Below, one piece after another: positions 44,623 to 54,052 of a DNA stretch of 64,000 nucleotides. A model generated the notes under the pieces. That model was not told the DNA's origin and searched no databases. It saw nothing but the letters and a program-made list of their open reading frames with translations. The DNA comes from DATGLG01 sp035294245 (GTDB lineage: Bacteria; Pseudomonadota; Alphaproteobacteria; JACZXZ01), in the NCBI GenBank assembly GCA_035294245.1, contig DATGLG010000004.1, positions 62,001 to 126,000 on the forward strand, written 5' to 3'. Position 1 is the stretch's first letter; each line of letters begins with the position of its first letter. The position numbers and the translations under genes were made by a program.

Positions 44623-46146
44623 ATGGTCGCGCGCGTCAGCACGGTTGCCTTCCAGGGTGTCGAGGTGCTCGACATCGATGTCCAGGTGCAGACGGCGAGC
44701 GGGCTGCCGGCGTTCATCCTGGTGGGGCTCCCCGACAAGGCGGTGGCAGAATCCCGCGAACGGGTGCGCTCGGCGCTCGGGGCCCTCGGCCTGGCCCTGC
44801 CCAGCAAGCGCATCATCGTCAATCTCGCCCCCGCCGATGTGCTCAAGGAGGGCAGCCATTTCGATCTGCCCATCGCCCTCGGCCTCCTCGTCGCCATGGA
44901 GGTGCTGTCCGGAGAGGAGATGGGGCGCTATGTGGCCCTTGGCGAGCTCGGTCTCGACGGCACCCTCGCGCCCGTCGCGGGCGTGCTGCCGGCGGCGATT
45001 GCCGCCTCCGCCCGTGGCCGCGGGCTGATCTGTCCGGCGCCCCAGGGCGGCGAGGCGGCCTGGGCCGGGGAGATCGAGGTGCTGGCGCCCACCGACCTTC
45101 TCGCCCTCATCAATCATCTCAAGGGCGCCCAGATCCTGCCCCGGCCGGAGCCGCGGATCGCCGAGGCCAAGGGCAATCATCTCGATCTCCAGGAGATCAA
45201 GGGCCAGGAGACCGCCAAGCGCGCGCTCGAGGTCGCCGCCGCCGGCAGCCACAACCTGCTCATGATCGGGCCGCCGGGGGCCGGCAAGTCCATGCTCGCG
45301 GCGCGGCTGCCGGGAATCCTCCCACCCCTCGATCCGCGCGAGGCCCTCGAAGTGTCGATGATTCACTCGATCGCCGGCCAGCTCGGCGACGGCAAGCTTC
45401 TCCGCGCCCGGCCCTTTCGCGATCCCCATCATTCGGCGACCCTGCCGGCGCTCATCGGCGGCGGCTTGCGCGCGCGGCCGGGCGAGGTGTCGCTCGCCCA
45501 TCACGGCGTGCTCTTCCTCGACGAGCTTCCCGAATTTGCGCGCCAGACCCTGGAAGCGCTGCGCCAGCCGATCGAGACGGGGAGGGCCACCGTGGCCCGC
45601 GCCAACCATCATGTCACCTATCCCGCGCGCTTCCAGCTCGTCGCCGCGATGAATCCCTGCCGCTGCGGCCATCTCGACGATGCCGCGCTTGCCTGCGGGC
45701 GGGCGCCCAAATGCGCCCTCGATTACCAATCCCGCATCTCGGGGCCGCTCTTCGACCGCATCGACCTCCATGTGGACGTGCCGGCAGTGACGCCAGCGGA
45801 TCTTTCGCTGCCGCCGCCTGCCGAGAACTCGGCCGCGGTCGCGGAACGGGTGGCTGAGGCGCGTGCGCGGCAGCACGCGCGCTATGCCAAGCTCGCGACG
45901 TCCGAGCGTAGCGTCCACAGCAATGCGGAAGCGGACGGTGAGCTTCTCGAAGAGGTCGCGGCCCCCGACGCCGAGGGCCGCACGTTGCTCCATCAGGCGG
46001 CGGAGCGGCTCAAGCTCTCGGCGCGCGGCTATCATCGCGTGCTGCGCGTGGCGCGCACCCTCGCCGATCTCGACAGGAGCGAGGGCGTGCGTCGCATCCA
46101 TATCGCCGAGGCGCTCGCCTATCGCCGCATCGCCCTCGGACGCTGA
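44623..46146 (+). CDS. comM: YifB/ComM-like Mg-chelatase-related AAA+ ATPase
   Basis: ComM is a helicase that promotes branch migration of incoming DNA in natural transformation; in many species its role is untested. The 507-residue protein has an N-terminal Lon-protease-like domain (about 1-165, TASGLPAFILVGLPDKAVAE) and an AAA+ domain with Walker A GPPGAGKSMLAARLPGILPP, HHSATLPALIGGG, and AAMNPCRCGH of the Mg-chelatase family. No competence genes are in the window, so recombination housekeeping is also possible. Confidence 0.92.
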   Translation: MVARVSTVAFQGVEVLDIDVQVQTASGLPAFILVGLPDKAVAESRERVRSALGALGLALPSKRIIVNLAPADVLKEGSHFDLPIALGLLVAMEVLSGEEMGRYVALGELGLDGTLAPVAGVLPAAIAASARGRGLICPAPQGGEAAWAGEIEVLAPTDLLALINHLKGAQILPRPEPRIAEAKGNHLDLQEIKGQETAKRALEVAAAGSHNLLMIGPPGAGKSMLAARLPGILPPLDPREALEVSMIHSIAGQLGDGKLLRARPFRDPHHSATLPALIGGGLRARPGEVSLAHHGVLFLDELPEFARQTLEALRQPIETGRATVARANHHVTYPARFQLVAAMNPCRCGHLDDAALACGRAPKCALDYQSRISGPLFDRIDLHVDVPAVTPADLSLPPPAENSAAVAERVAEARARQHARYAKLATSERSVHSNAEADGELLEEVAAPDAEGRTLLHQAAERLKLSARGYHRVLRVARTLADLDRSEGVRRIHIAEALAYRRIALGR

Positions 46147-46164
46147 GCGGCGCCGGCTTCGCGC

Positions 46165-46947
<783 letters not shown>

Positions 46948-47023
46948 ATTTCCTCCGGAAATCGCGGGTGTAAGCGTCGACCGAGACGGGCGCGGCCGAT
47001 GTCGCGCCCGTCGCTTACCCGCC

Positions 47024-47839
47024 TCAGAACGACGACAGCTCCGGCAGCGGCACGCCCAGCCATTTGCGGTGAATGGCGTCGAGCTCGCCATTGTTGCGGA
47101 TGTAGAAGATGAAGGTGTTGACCCATTGATGCAGGTCCGTGTCCTGGCGACGCAGCGCGATGCCGTTGGGCTGATGGCGGAGCGTGATCTTCGGCTCGAG
47201 CTGGAGCTCGGGATGGGACTTGGTAAGCTGGGCAAGGACCACATTCGCCGCCCCGAGCGCGTCGGCCTGGCCCGAGAGGAGCGCCTGGATCGCGCTGGCG
47301 TCGTCGTCGAAGCGCATGATCCTCGCTTCCTTGGGCGCGATCGCGGTGAGCGACGCATCCTGGGTGCTGGCGCGCGCCACGGCGATCTTGACGCCTTTCA
47401 GATCCGCCGGGCCCTTGATGTTGAGCTTCTTGGGCGCCAGCAGATAGACATCGATGCTGCTATAGGGGATCGAGAACTGCACCTGCTTCGCGCGCTCGGG
47501 CGTGATGCCGAAGGTGGCGATCAGCACATCGATCTTGTTGGTGAGGAGATAGGGAATGCGGTTGGGGCCCGTCACCGGGACGAGATCGAGCTCGACGCCG
47601 AGATACTTGGCCATCAACCTTGCCACATCGGCATCGTAGCCGGCGGGCTTCTGGTTGGAATCGGTGCCGCCATAGGGGGGAAAGTCGGTGAGCACGCCGA
47701 CGACGAGCTTCTTCTTGCTGAGAATGTCGTCGACGGTCAGCGCCCGGGCTGGTTGCGCCACGGCCAGGGTCCCGAAGGCCAATAGCGCGAGTGCCATCAG
47801 CCCGTAGCCGAATTTTCCGAGGGATTGCAGCAGTCGCAT
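47024..47839 (-). CDS. Polar amino acid ABC transporter, periplasmic substrate-binding protein
   Basis: The 271-residue protein has a signal peptide (1-34, ending AQPARA) and a family 3 solute-binding fold beginning KKLVVGVLTDFPPYGGTDSN and AGYDADVARLMAKYLGVELD. Residues around TPERAKQVQFSIPYSS and DLKGVKIAVARASTQD line the ligand site in the family. Ligand unknown; Asp/Glu/Gln or basic amino acids are typical. It lies between the second permease and the ATPase gene. Confidence 0.92.
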   Translation of the reverse strand: MRLLQSLGKFGYGLMALALLAFGTLAVAQPARALTVDDILSKKKLVVGVLTDFPPYGGTDSNQKPAGYDADVARLMAKYLGVELDLVPVTGPNRIPYLLTNKIDVLIATFGITPERAKQVQFSIPYSSIDVYLLAPKKLNIKGPADLKGVKIAVARASTQDASLTAIAPKEARIMRFDDDASAIQALLSGQADALGAANVVLAQLTKSHPELQLEPKITLRHQPNGIALRRQDTDLHQWVNTFIFYIRNNGELDAIHRKWLGVPLPELSSF

Positions 47840-47938
47840 GAGACGTTTCCCGCTTCTCCGACCGGTTGGTTCGAGCCGATCCTTGCGCCATGCGGTCGGG
47901 GCATGGGCGGCTCATTGACGTTATTCAAGACTCAAGCG

Positions 47939-48589
47939 CTAGCGACCGGCGGCCGCGAGCCGCTGCTCCATTCTCCTGCTATACAACGACAGGGGCCAGC
48001 ACATCACAAAATAAAGGACCGCCACCACACCGAAGATGAGGAAGGGGCGGAAGGTGGCGTTGTTCACCACCTGCGCGGCTCGGGTCAGCTCGACAAAGCC
48101 GATGATGGAGGCGAGCGAGGTGGCCTTGATGAGCTGCACGAGGAAGCCCACCGTGGGCGGCAGGGCGATGCGGAGGGCCTGGGGCAGGATGACGAAGCGC
48201 ATCCGCTTGCTATAGCGCAGGCCGAGCGCCGTCGCCGCCTCCCACTGGCCCCGCGGCACGGCCTCGATGCAGCCGCGCCAGATCTCGCCCAGAAAGGCGC
48301 TGGCGTTGACGATGAGGCCGAGGGCCGCCGCCGTCCAGGGATTGACACTGACGCCCAGGATATTGGGGCCGAAGAAGGCGAGGAAAAGCTGCATCAGGAG
48401 CGGCGTGCCCTGGATTAGGCGGATATAGCCGATGGTGAGATAGCGCAGCGGCGCGAAGCCGCCCGTGCGAGCGAGCGCCACGAGGAGGCCGAGGACGGCA
48501 CCTCCGGCGAAGGCGATCGCCGAGAGGGCGAGGGTCCAGCGCGCGGCCTCGATGATGAAGAGGAGATCGCCGGGTCCGAAGCTGCGCAT
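47939..48589 (-). CDS. Polar amino acid ABC transporter, permease subunit
   Basis: The 216-residue membrane protein has about five hydrophobic segments and the HisM/GlnP-type pattern, with the cytoplasmic EAA loop in EAATALGLRYSKRMRFVILPQA that contacts the ATPase. It starts 11 bp after the other permease gene and both resemble each other, so they probably form a heterodimer. Confidence 0.92.
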   Translation of the reverse strand: MRSFGPGDLLFIIEAARWTLALSAIAFAGGAVLGLLVALARTGGFAPLRYLTIGYIRLIQGTPLLMQLFLAFFGPNILGVSVNPWTAAALGLIVNASAFLGEIWRGCIEAVPRGQWEAATALGLRYSKRMRFVILPQALRIALPPTVGFLVQLIKATSLASIIGFVELTRAAQVVNNATFRPFLIFGVVAVLYFVMCWPLSLYSRRMEQRLAAAGR

Positions 48590-48600
48590 TCCCCGCCCCG

Positions 48601-49266
48601 TCAGCCGCGCTGCCTAAGGAAGGCGCGCTCGATCGCGGCGAAGACGCCCGAGAAGATGAGCGACATCGCGAAATACATGCCGGTGACCACGAAATAGACC
48701 TCGAAGCTGCGGAAATTGCGCGATTGTATGTCGTTCGCAGCCGCCGTCAGCTCGTTTGCGGCAATTGCCGAGCAGACGCTTGAATTCAGCATCAGAAGGA
48801 TGAATTGGCTCGTGAGCGCGGGATAGATCGCACGCAGCGCCGGCAGCAGCACGACAAAACGGAAGATCTGGAGCGGCTTGAGCCCGAGGGCGCGGGCCGC
48901 CTCGATCTGCCCCTTGCTGATGGATTCGACGCCGGCGCGCACGATCTCGGTCGCATAGGCGCCGACATTGATCACCAGGGCGAGGAGAGCGGCCTGATTT
49001 GCCCCGAGGCGAAGTCCGATGACGGGAAAGGCGAAGAAGACGATGAAGAGCTGGACAAGGAAGGGGGTGTTGCGGATCGCTTCGACATAGATATCGACGA
49101 GCCAGCGCACGGGACGGGGGCCCATCGTCTTGCCGAGAGCGCCGAGAATGGCGACGGCGAGCCCGATGACCATTGCCGCAGCGGAAAGCTGAAGCGTGAG
49201 GAGGGCGCCGAGCCAAAGCTCGTCGAAATTGTTGAAGACCTCGCCGAACTGGAATGTGTAGGTCAT
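48601..49266 (-). CDS. Polar amino acid ABC transporter, permease subunit
   Basis: This 221-residue inner-membrane protein is the first gene of the operon. It has five hydrophobic segments and the EAA loop EAARALGLKPLQIFRFVVLP, with IRNTPFLVQLFIVFF typical of the HisQ/HisM family. The ATG at 49266 is the only suitable start. The 82-bp gap to the HIT gene, in the same direction, should contain the operon promoter. Confidence 0.92.
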   Translation of the reverse strand: MTYTFQFGEVFNNFDELWLGALLTLQLSAAAMVIGLAVAILGALGKTMGPRPVRWLVDIYVEAIRNTPFLVQLFIVFFAFPVIGLRLGANQAALLALVINVGAYATEIVRAGVESISKGQIEAARALGLKPLQIFRFVVLLPALRAIYPALTSQFILLMLNSSVCSAIAANELTAAANDIQSRNFRSFEVYFVVTGMYFAMSLIFSGVFAAIERAFLRQRG

Positions 49267-49348
49267 GCCCCGCCGGATGCCGCCCCGTCGCCCTCAGCGC
49301 GTTTCTATAGGCTTCGCGGCGGTGGGCGCAAGGGCAAGGGCCGGAAGA

Positions 49349-49717
49349 TCAGACCTCGGCCACTTTGATCATGCGGCCCAGATTCCGCCCCCCGAAGAGA
49401 TGAAAATGGAGATGCGGCACTTCCTGATTCGCATCGCGCCCGTGATTGGCGAGGATGCGATAGCCGCTCGCATCGAGCCCGTTCTCCCGGGCGATGCGGC
49501 CGATAGCACGGATGAGGGCCGCGATCTCCCCATCGGACGCATGCTCATGAAAATCATCGAGGCTGATATACGCCCCTTTGGGGACAACGAGGATATGGAC
49601 GGGCGCCTGGGGACGGATGTCATGGAACGCGAGGACATGGGCATCCTCGTAGACCTTCTTGCATGGCAGCTCGCCGCGCAGGATGCGCGCGAAGACGTTG
49701 TTGGAGTCGTATCCCAT
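49349..49717 (-). CDS. HIT-family nucleotide-binding protein
   Basis: The 122-residue protein is of the HINT/PKCI branch, which hydrolyses nucleoside phosphoramidates or dinucleotides. The histidine triad is in VPHLHFHLFGGR near the C-terminus, and the N-terminus has NVFARILRGELPCKKVYEDA, characteristic of HINT proteins. The ATG at 49717 follows GAGGGGA; a longer frame upstream is unsupported. It is downstream of hisE by 61 bp on the same strand, which is a common alphaproteobacterial arrangement. Confidence 0.92.
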   Translation of the reverse strand: MGYDSNNVFARILRGELPCKKVYEDAHVLAFHDIRPQAPVHILVVPKGAYISLDDFHEHASDGEIAALIRAIGRIARENGLDASGYRILANHGRDANQEVPHLHFHLFGGRNLGRMIKVAEV

Positions 49718-49778
49718 ACTGGTCCCCTCTCGAATAGAAGTCCGCCCCCTTCGTCCCGGCGCTGTCGCTTTGACGTCC

Positions 49779-50114
49779 TCAGGGTCGCGTGCGCGAGCGC
49801 TTCTCCTCGATGCCCGAGGTGCCTTCACGCCGCTCGAGCTCGGCATAAATGTCCCCGGGCTTCAACCCCATTGCCGACCACAGCACAAAGAGATGGTAGA
49901 GCAGATCGGCGCTCTCATTGACGAGGTCGCGTGGATTGCCCTGCACCGCCGCGATGACCGCCTCGACAGCCTCCTCGCCGAGCTTTTGCGCGATTTTGGG
50001 AATGCCGCGATGGAAGAGATAGGCCGTGCGGGAGACCGAGGGGTCGGCGCCTTTGCGGCTCTCGATGATCGCAAAAAGCCGGGCGAGGATCGTGCTGTCG
50101 CCGCTTGCGCTCAT
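49779..50114 (-). CDS. hisE: Phosphoribosyl-ATP pyrophosphatase
   Basis: HisE carries out the second step of histidine synthesis. The 111-residue MazG-like protein has LGEEAVEAVIAAVQGN and LVNESADLLYHLFVLW, the acidic metal-binding helices. The family in Alphaproteobacteria is stand-alone (not fused to HisI), as here. It is the last his gene in the cluster, 91 bp after hisF. No hisI gene is in the window. Confidence 0.95.
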   Translation of the reverse strand: MSASGDSTILARLFAIIESRKGADPSVSRTAYLFHRGIPKIAQKLGEEAVEAVIAAVQGNPRDLVNESADLLYHLFVLWSAMGLKPGDIYAELERREGTSGIEEKRSRTRP

Positions 50115-50205
50115 ATCCCTTTCCTTTCCGCAAGGACCGGTTGCCTGCGATCGTGCTAGCAGATTTCGCCGCCTCGGTCATCCGCCCGCGCATGGCGCGA
50201 CGCAG

Positions 50206-50979
50206 TCAAGCGATGGCGGCTTGTGCGCGCACGGGGATGCCGGCTTGGGCGAGGCGCTCCTTGGCATCGCGTATGGTGAATGTGCCGAAGTGAAAGATGG
50301 ATGCGGCGAGGAGGGCCGAGGCATGGCCCGTTTTCACGCCCTCGACGAGGTGGTCGAGGCTGCCGACACCACCCGAGGCGATCACCGGCACGCCGACCGC
50401 ATCGGCGACCGCACGGGTGAGCGCGAGGTCGAAGCCCTGGCGCGTGCCGTCGCGATCCATCGAGGTGAGCAGAATTTCGCCGGCGCCATGGGCCGCCATG
50501 CGCTGCGCCCAAGCGACGGCGTCGAGCCCCGTCGCGCGTCGGCCCCCGTGGGTGAAGACCTCGAAGCGGTCCGCGCTCACGCGCTTGGCGTCGATGGCGA
50601 CGACGACGCATTGACTGCCAAACTTCTCGGCGGCCTCACGCACGAGGTCGGGACGCTGGATCGCCGCTGTATTGATCGAGACCTTGTCGGCGCCGGCCAG
50701 GAGCAGCTTGCGGATGTCGTCGTTCGTCCGCACGCCGCCGCCCACCGTGAGCGGCATGAAGCATTGCTCCGCGGTCGCGCGCACCACGTCGTAGAGCGTG
50801 TCCCGGTTCTCGTGACTCGCGGTAATATCGAGAAAGCAAAGCTCGTCCGCGCCCTCGCGATCGTAGACGCGCGCCTGCTCGACGGGATCGCCGGCGTCGC
50901 GCAGATCGACGAAATTGACCCCCTTGACGACGCGGCCGTCCTTCACGTCGAGGCAGGGAATGATGCGGACCTTGAGCAT
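50206..50979 (-). CDS. hisF: Imidazole glycerol phosphate synthase, cyclase subunit HisF
   Basis: HisF uses ammonia from HisH to make imidazole glycerol phosphate and AICAR. The 257-residue TIM barrel has the catalytic Asp11 in IIPCLDVKDGRVVKG and the second catalytic Asp in VVVAIDAKRV, and phosphate-binding loops with VGGGVR and ASGGVGS. It follows hisA by 7 bp. Length and motifs are standard. Confidence 0.97.
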   Translation of the reverse strand: MLKVRIIPCLDVKDGRVVKGVNFVDLRDAGDPVEQARVYDREGADELCFLDITASHENRDTLYDVVRATAEQCFMPLTVGGGVRTNDDIRKLLLAGADKVSINTAAIQRPDLVREAAEKFGSQCVVVAIDAKRVSADRFEVFTHGGRRATGLDAVAWAQRMAAHGAGEILLTSMDRDGTRQGFDLALTRAVADAVGVPVIASGGVGSLDHLVEGVKTGHASALLAASIFHFGTFTIRDAKERLAQAGIPVRAQAAIA

Positions 50980-50986
50980 GGGCGTT

Positions 50987-51712
50987 CTATTCGGCCATCA
51001 ATTGGAGCGCCTCGGCGAGATCGAGACGGCCGTCATAGAGAGCGCGTCCCATGATGATTCCGGCGACGCCGTCCCTCTCATGGGCCTTGAGTGCCCGCAG
51101 GTCCTCGAGAGAGGAGATGCCGCCCGAGGCGATCACCGGCGTCGTGACGGCGCGGGCGAGGGCCGCCGTCGCCGTCACGTTCGGGCCTTCGAGGGCGCCG
51201 TCGCGCTCGATATCCGTATAGACGATCGCGGCGACGCCCGCATCCTCGAAGGCGAGCGCCAAGTCCCGCGCCTCCACGGACGAGGTCTCGGCCCAGCCTT
51301 CGACGGCCACCTTGCCCCCGCGCGCATCGATGCCGACGGCGATGCGTCCGGGAAACCGCTTGCAGGCCTCGCGCACCAGTGCCGGCTCGCGCAGGGCGGC
51401 GGTGCCGAGGATGACCCGCGCGACGCCGGCTTCGAGCCAGGCCTCGATGGCGGTGAGGTCGCGGATGCCGCCGCCGAGCTGCACCGGAATCGTGACCGCG
51501 GCGAGGATGGCGCGCACGGCCGCGCCGTTGACCGGACGCCCCGCGAAGGCGCCATTCAAGTCGACGATATGGAGCCATCGGCTGCCCGCCGCCTCAAAGG
51601 CCTGCGCCTGGGCCGCAGGATCGCGATTGTAGAGGGTGGCCTCGTCCATGCGGCCGCGCAGGAGCCGAACGCAGGCGCCGTCCTTAAGATCAATGGCGGG
51701 GAAGAGGATCAC
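50987..51712 (-). CDS. hisA: ProFAR isomerase HisA
   Basis: HisA isomerises the aminoaldose intermediate to an aminoketose in histidine synthesis. The 241-residue TIM barrel has Asp8 in LFPAIDLKDGACVRL, the second Asp in AVGIDARGG, and QLGGGIRD and ASGGISS loops. The start is GTG at 51712, which gives the canonical MILFPAIDLKDG. It follows hisH by 12 bp. Confidence 0.96.
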   Translation of the reverse strand: MILFPAIDLKDGACVRLLRGRMDEATLYNRDPAAQAQAFEAAGSRWLHIVDLNGAFAGRPVNGAAVRAILAAVTIPVQLGGGIRDLTAIEAWLEAGVARVILGTAALREPALVREACKRFPGRIAVGIDARGGKVAVEGWAETSSVEARDLALAFEDAGVAAIVYTDIERDGALEGPNVTATAALARAVTTPVIASGGISSLEDLRALKAHERDGVAGIIMGRALYDGRLDLAEALQLMAE

Positions 51713-51724
51713 CGGGTGTCCCCG

Positions 51725-52369
51725 TCAGGGTCGCCAGGCGAGAAAATTGGCGATGAGCCGAAGTCCGGCCGCCTGGCTCTTGTCCGGGTGGAACTGGGTA
51801 CCGACGAGATTGTCGCGGCCGATTACCGCCGGAAGAGGCTGGCCATATTCGACATGCGCCAGGATATGAGCCGGATCGCGGCAACGCATGGCATAGCCGT
51901 GGACGAAATAGAAATCCGTGCCGGTCGGGACCCCGGCGAGCACGGGATGATCGGGCTGGTCGACGATAAGGTCGTTCCAGCCCATCTGCGGGATCTTGAG
52001 CCGTGCCTCGCCGGGCTCGAGCCGCACGACCTCCCCCGAGATCCAGCCGAAGCCGTCGTGACTGCCATGCTCGAGCCCACGGCTCGCCATCAGCTGCATG
52101 CCGACGCAAATTCCGAGGAAAGGGCGCCCCTTGTGGATGATGGCCTCCTCGAGGGCCTCGCGCAGCCCCGGCACCCGGCGCACCCCCGCCGCGCAATCGC
52201 CGAAGGCGCCCTGTCCCGGCAGCACAATACGCTCGGCAGTCAGGACGGCGCGCGCATCGGCGACGACGGCGACCTCGGGCGGCGAGGCGAGACTCGCAGC
52301 CGCGCGCTCGACGGCCTTGGCTGCCGAGCGCAGATTGCCGGACCCGTAATCAATGACGACGACGGTCAT
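51725..52369 (-). CDS. hisH: Imidazole glycerol phosphate synthase, glutaminase subunit HisH
   Basis: HisH hydrolyses glutamine and channels ammonia to HisF. The 214-residue class I amidotransferase has the nucleophile Cys in LGICVGMQLM and the catalytic His in GTQFHPDKSQ. The third triad member in the family is Glu (FHPEKS); here it is Asp196, encoded by GAC (51784-51782), a conservative change in a catalytic position. It follows hisB by 41 bp. Confidence 0.95.
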   Translation of the reverse strand: MTVVVIDYGSGNLRSAAKAVERAAASLASPPEVAVVADARAVLTAERIVLPGQGAFGDCAAGVRRVPGLREALEEAIIHKGRPFLGICVGMQLMASRGLEHGSHDGFGWISGEVVRLEPGEARLKIPQMGWNDLIVDQPDHPVLAGVPTGTDFYFVHGYAMRCRDPAHILAHVEYGQPLPAVIGRDNLVGTQFHPDKSQAAGLRLIANFLAWRP

Positions 52370-52410
52370 GAGCGCCGCATCCTGTTTGTTCCGCCGAGGG
52401 CTCGGCGACG

Positions 52411-53010
52411 CTAGAGAGAGCCGCTCAATGTGCCCTTGGTCGATGGCACCGCATCGGCCTTGCGGGGGTCGATCTCGACGGCCTGCCGTAACGCCCGCGC
52501 AAGGCCTTTATAGCAAGATTCGACGATATGATGGCTGTTCTCGCCGTAGAGATTCTCGATATGCAGCGTCACCCCGGCGTTCTGGGCGAAGGCCTGGAAC
52601 CACTCCTTGAACAGCTCGGTGTCGAAATTGCCGAGCTTGTCCCGAGTGAAGGCGACTTTCCAGACGAGATAAGGCCGGTTTGAGGCGTCGAGCGCCACGC
52701 GGGTCAGGGTCTCGTCCATGGGAATGAGCGCAGCGCCGTAGCGCATGATCCCGGTGCGGGCGCCGAGAGCCTTGGCGACGGCCTCGCCAATCACGATGCC
52801 GGTATCCTCGGTCGTGTGGTGATGATCGATGTGGAGGTCGCCCTTGGCGCGCAGGGCGAGGTCGATGAGGCTGTGGCGGGAGAGCTGCTCGAGCATATGG
52901 TCGAGAAAGCCGATGCCGGTCGAGACGTCATAGCGGCCGCTGCCGTCGAGATTGACGGTGGCGGTGATCTCGGTCTCGCGCGTCCTGCGCTCGACGGTCG
53001 CTTGGCGCAT
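52411..53010 (-). CDS. hisB: Imidazoleglycerol-phosphate dehydratase
   Basis: HisB catalyses the sixth step of histidine synthesis. The 199-residue single-function form has both metal-binding motifs: DHHHTTEDTGI and a second part including SCYKGLARALRQAVEID. The first gene of hisBHAFE, and divergent from the cNMP-FHA gene across 180 bp that should contain its promoter. No phosphatase domain is fused to it. Confidence 0.97.
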   Translation of the reverse strand: MRQATVERRTRETEITATVNLDGSGRYDVSTGIGFLDHMLEQLSRHSLIDLALRAKGDLHIDHHHTTEDTGIVIGEAVAKALGARTGIMRYGAALIPMDETLTRVALDASNRPYLVWKVAFTRDKLGNFDTELFKEWFQAFAQNAGVTLHIENLYGENSHHIVESCYKGLARALRQAVEIDPRKADAVPSTKGTLSGSL

Positions 53011-53190
53011 GGCCCGCTCCTTTTAGAATATCCCCGCCGGTCTCGCCAGGATGAGCGGCGGCGAAAATCGCGGCACTTTTAGCAGCAAGGCCCCCGCCGT
53101 GCCAGACTCTCGGCGGGCCGCGACCATGCGGTTTGACCGCAAATGGCGGATCGGCTAAGGCAGAGGCGAGAGAGACCGAGGAGCGCAGGC

Positions 53191-53955
53191 ATGACCGAAC
53201 GCCACTTTGCCCCGGGCGAGGTCATTTACCGCGAAGGCGACCCCAGCGACTTCGCCTATTTCATCAAGTCGGGCAAGGTCGAGATCCTGAAGCGGGAGGC
53301 CGACGGCCTGCGCCAGGTGACCGTGCTGGGAAAGGGAGACGTCTTCGGCGAGATGGGCATCGTGCTCGATCAGCGCCGCTCGGTGACGGTGCGGGCGTTG
53401 GCGCCGGTCGTGGTGCGGGCGATCAGCCGGACCGGCTTCCTCGCCGCGGTCAACCAGCATTCCGAGGCCGCCCGCCCGGTGCTGAAGACCCTGCTCGCCC
53501 GGCTGCACGAGCAGGACGAGGCCGCGCAGCCGGAACGGCCGGTCGCGACGCCGCGCATGCCGGAAGCCGCCACCCCGAGGCTCCGCCTGCTTCCCGCCAG
53601 CGAGCGGCTCGCAAGGCTTCTGCGCCGCGACGGGGTCGAGATCACCCGGCTTCCCTTCCGCATCGGCCGTCTGGCAGCGCCCGGCAAAGCCGTTCCCGCC
53701 GAGGAGAACGACCTCGCGATCGAGGATACGAAGCCCTATAACCTCTCCCGCCGGCATCTCCTCATCGAGCGCACGGAGCGGGTTCTCGTGGTGCGCGATC
53801 TGGGCAGCCAATTGGGGACCAAGGTAAACGGCATTCGCATCGGCGGTCCTGCGCCCATTCATGTCGCTTCGCTGCTTGCCGGCGATAATGAGATCATTGC
53901 GGGAGGCGAAACGTCGCCCTTCCGCTTCACGTTGCGGGTCGAGAGCACCGGCTGA
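53191..53955 (+). CDS. Cyclic-nucleotide-binding domain fused to a forkhead-associated (FHA) domain
   Basis: The 254-residue protein has a cNMP-binding domain (about 1-112) with MTERHFAPGEVIYREGDPSD and the phosphate-binding cassette FGEMGIVLDQRRSVTVRA, then a short linker and an FHA domain (about 135-250) with FRIGR, NLSRRHLLIE and GTKVNGIRIG, the Gly-Arg, Ser-x-x-His and Asn-Gly positions that bind phosphothreonine. There is no DNA-binding helix-turn-helix, so it is a signalling adaptor, not a CRP regulator. The ATG at 53191 follows GAGGAG. It sits between hisB and hslV, and has no kinase gene nearby. Confidence 0.85.
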   Translation: MTERHFAPGEVIYREGDPSDFAYFIKSGKVEILKREADGLRQVTVLGKGDVFGEMGIVLDQRRSVTVRALAPVVVRAISRTGFLAAVNQHSEAARPVLKTLLARLHEQDEAAQPERPVATPRMPEAATPRLRLLPASERLARLLRRDGVEITRLPFRIGRLAAPGKAVPAEENDLAIEDTKPYNLSRRHLLIERTERVLVVRDLGSQLGTKVNGIRIGGPAPIHVASLLAGDNEIIAGGETSPFRFTLRVESTG

Positions 53956-53980
53956 GGGCGGTCGCGGGTCGCGGCCCGGT

Positions 53981-54009
53981 CTTGACCGCGTCGCCGCGAT
54001 CCCCCAAAT
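53981..54009 (+). promoter_or_regulatory. Sigma32-like promoter of hslVU
   Basis: CTTGAC (53981-53986), a 15-base spacer and CCCCAAAT (54002-54009) match the RpoH consensus at 5 of 6 and 7 of 8, with the same spacing as the dnaK promoter. It ends 43 bases before the hslV ATG. Heat-shock control of hslVU is known in E. coli. Confidence 0.6.
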
Positions 54010-54052
54010 GGACAATGGTCTTCTCTCCTGTCCCCCTGCGCATCGAGGGTTC

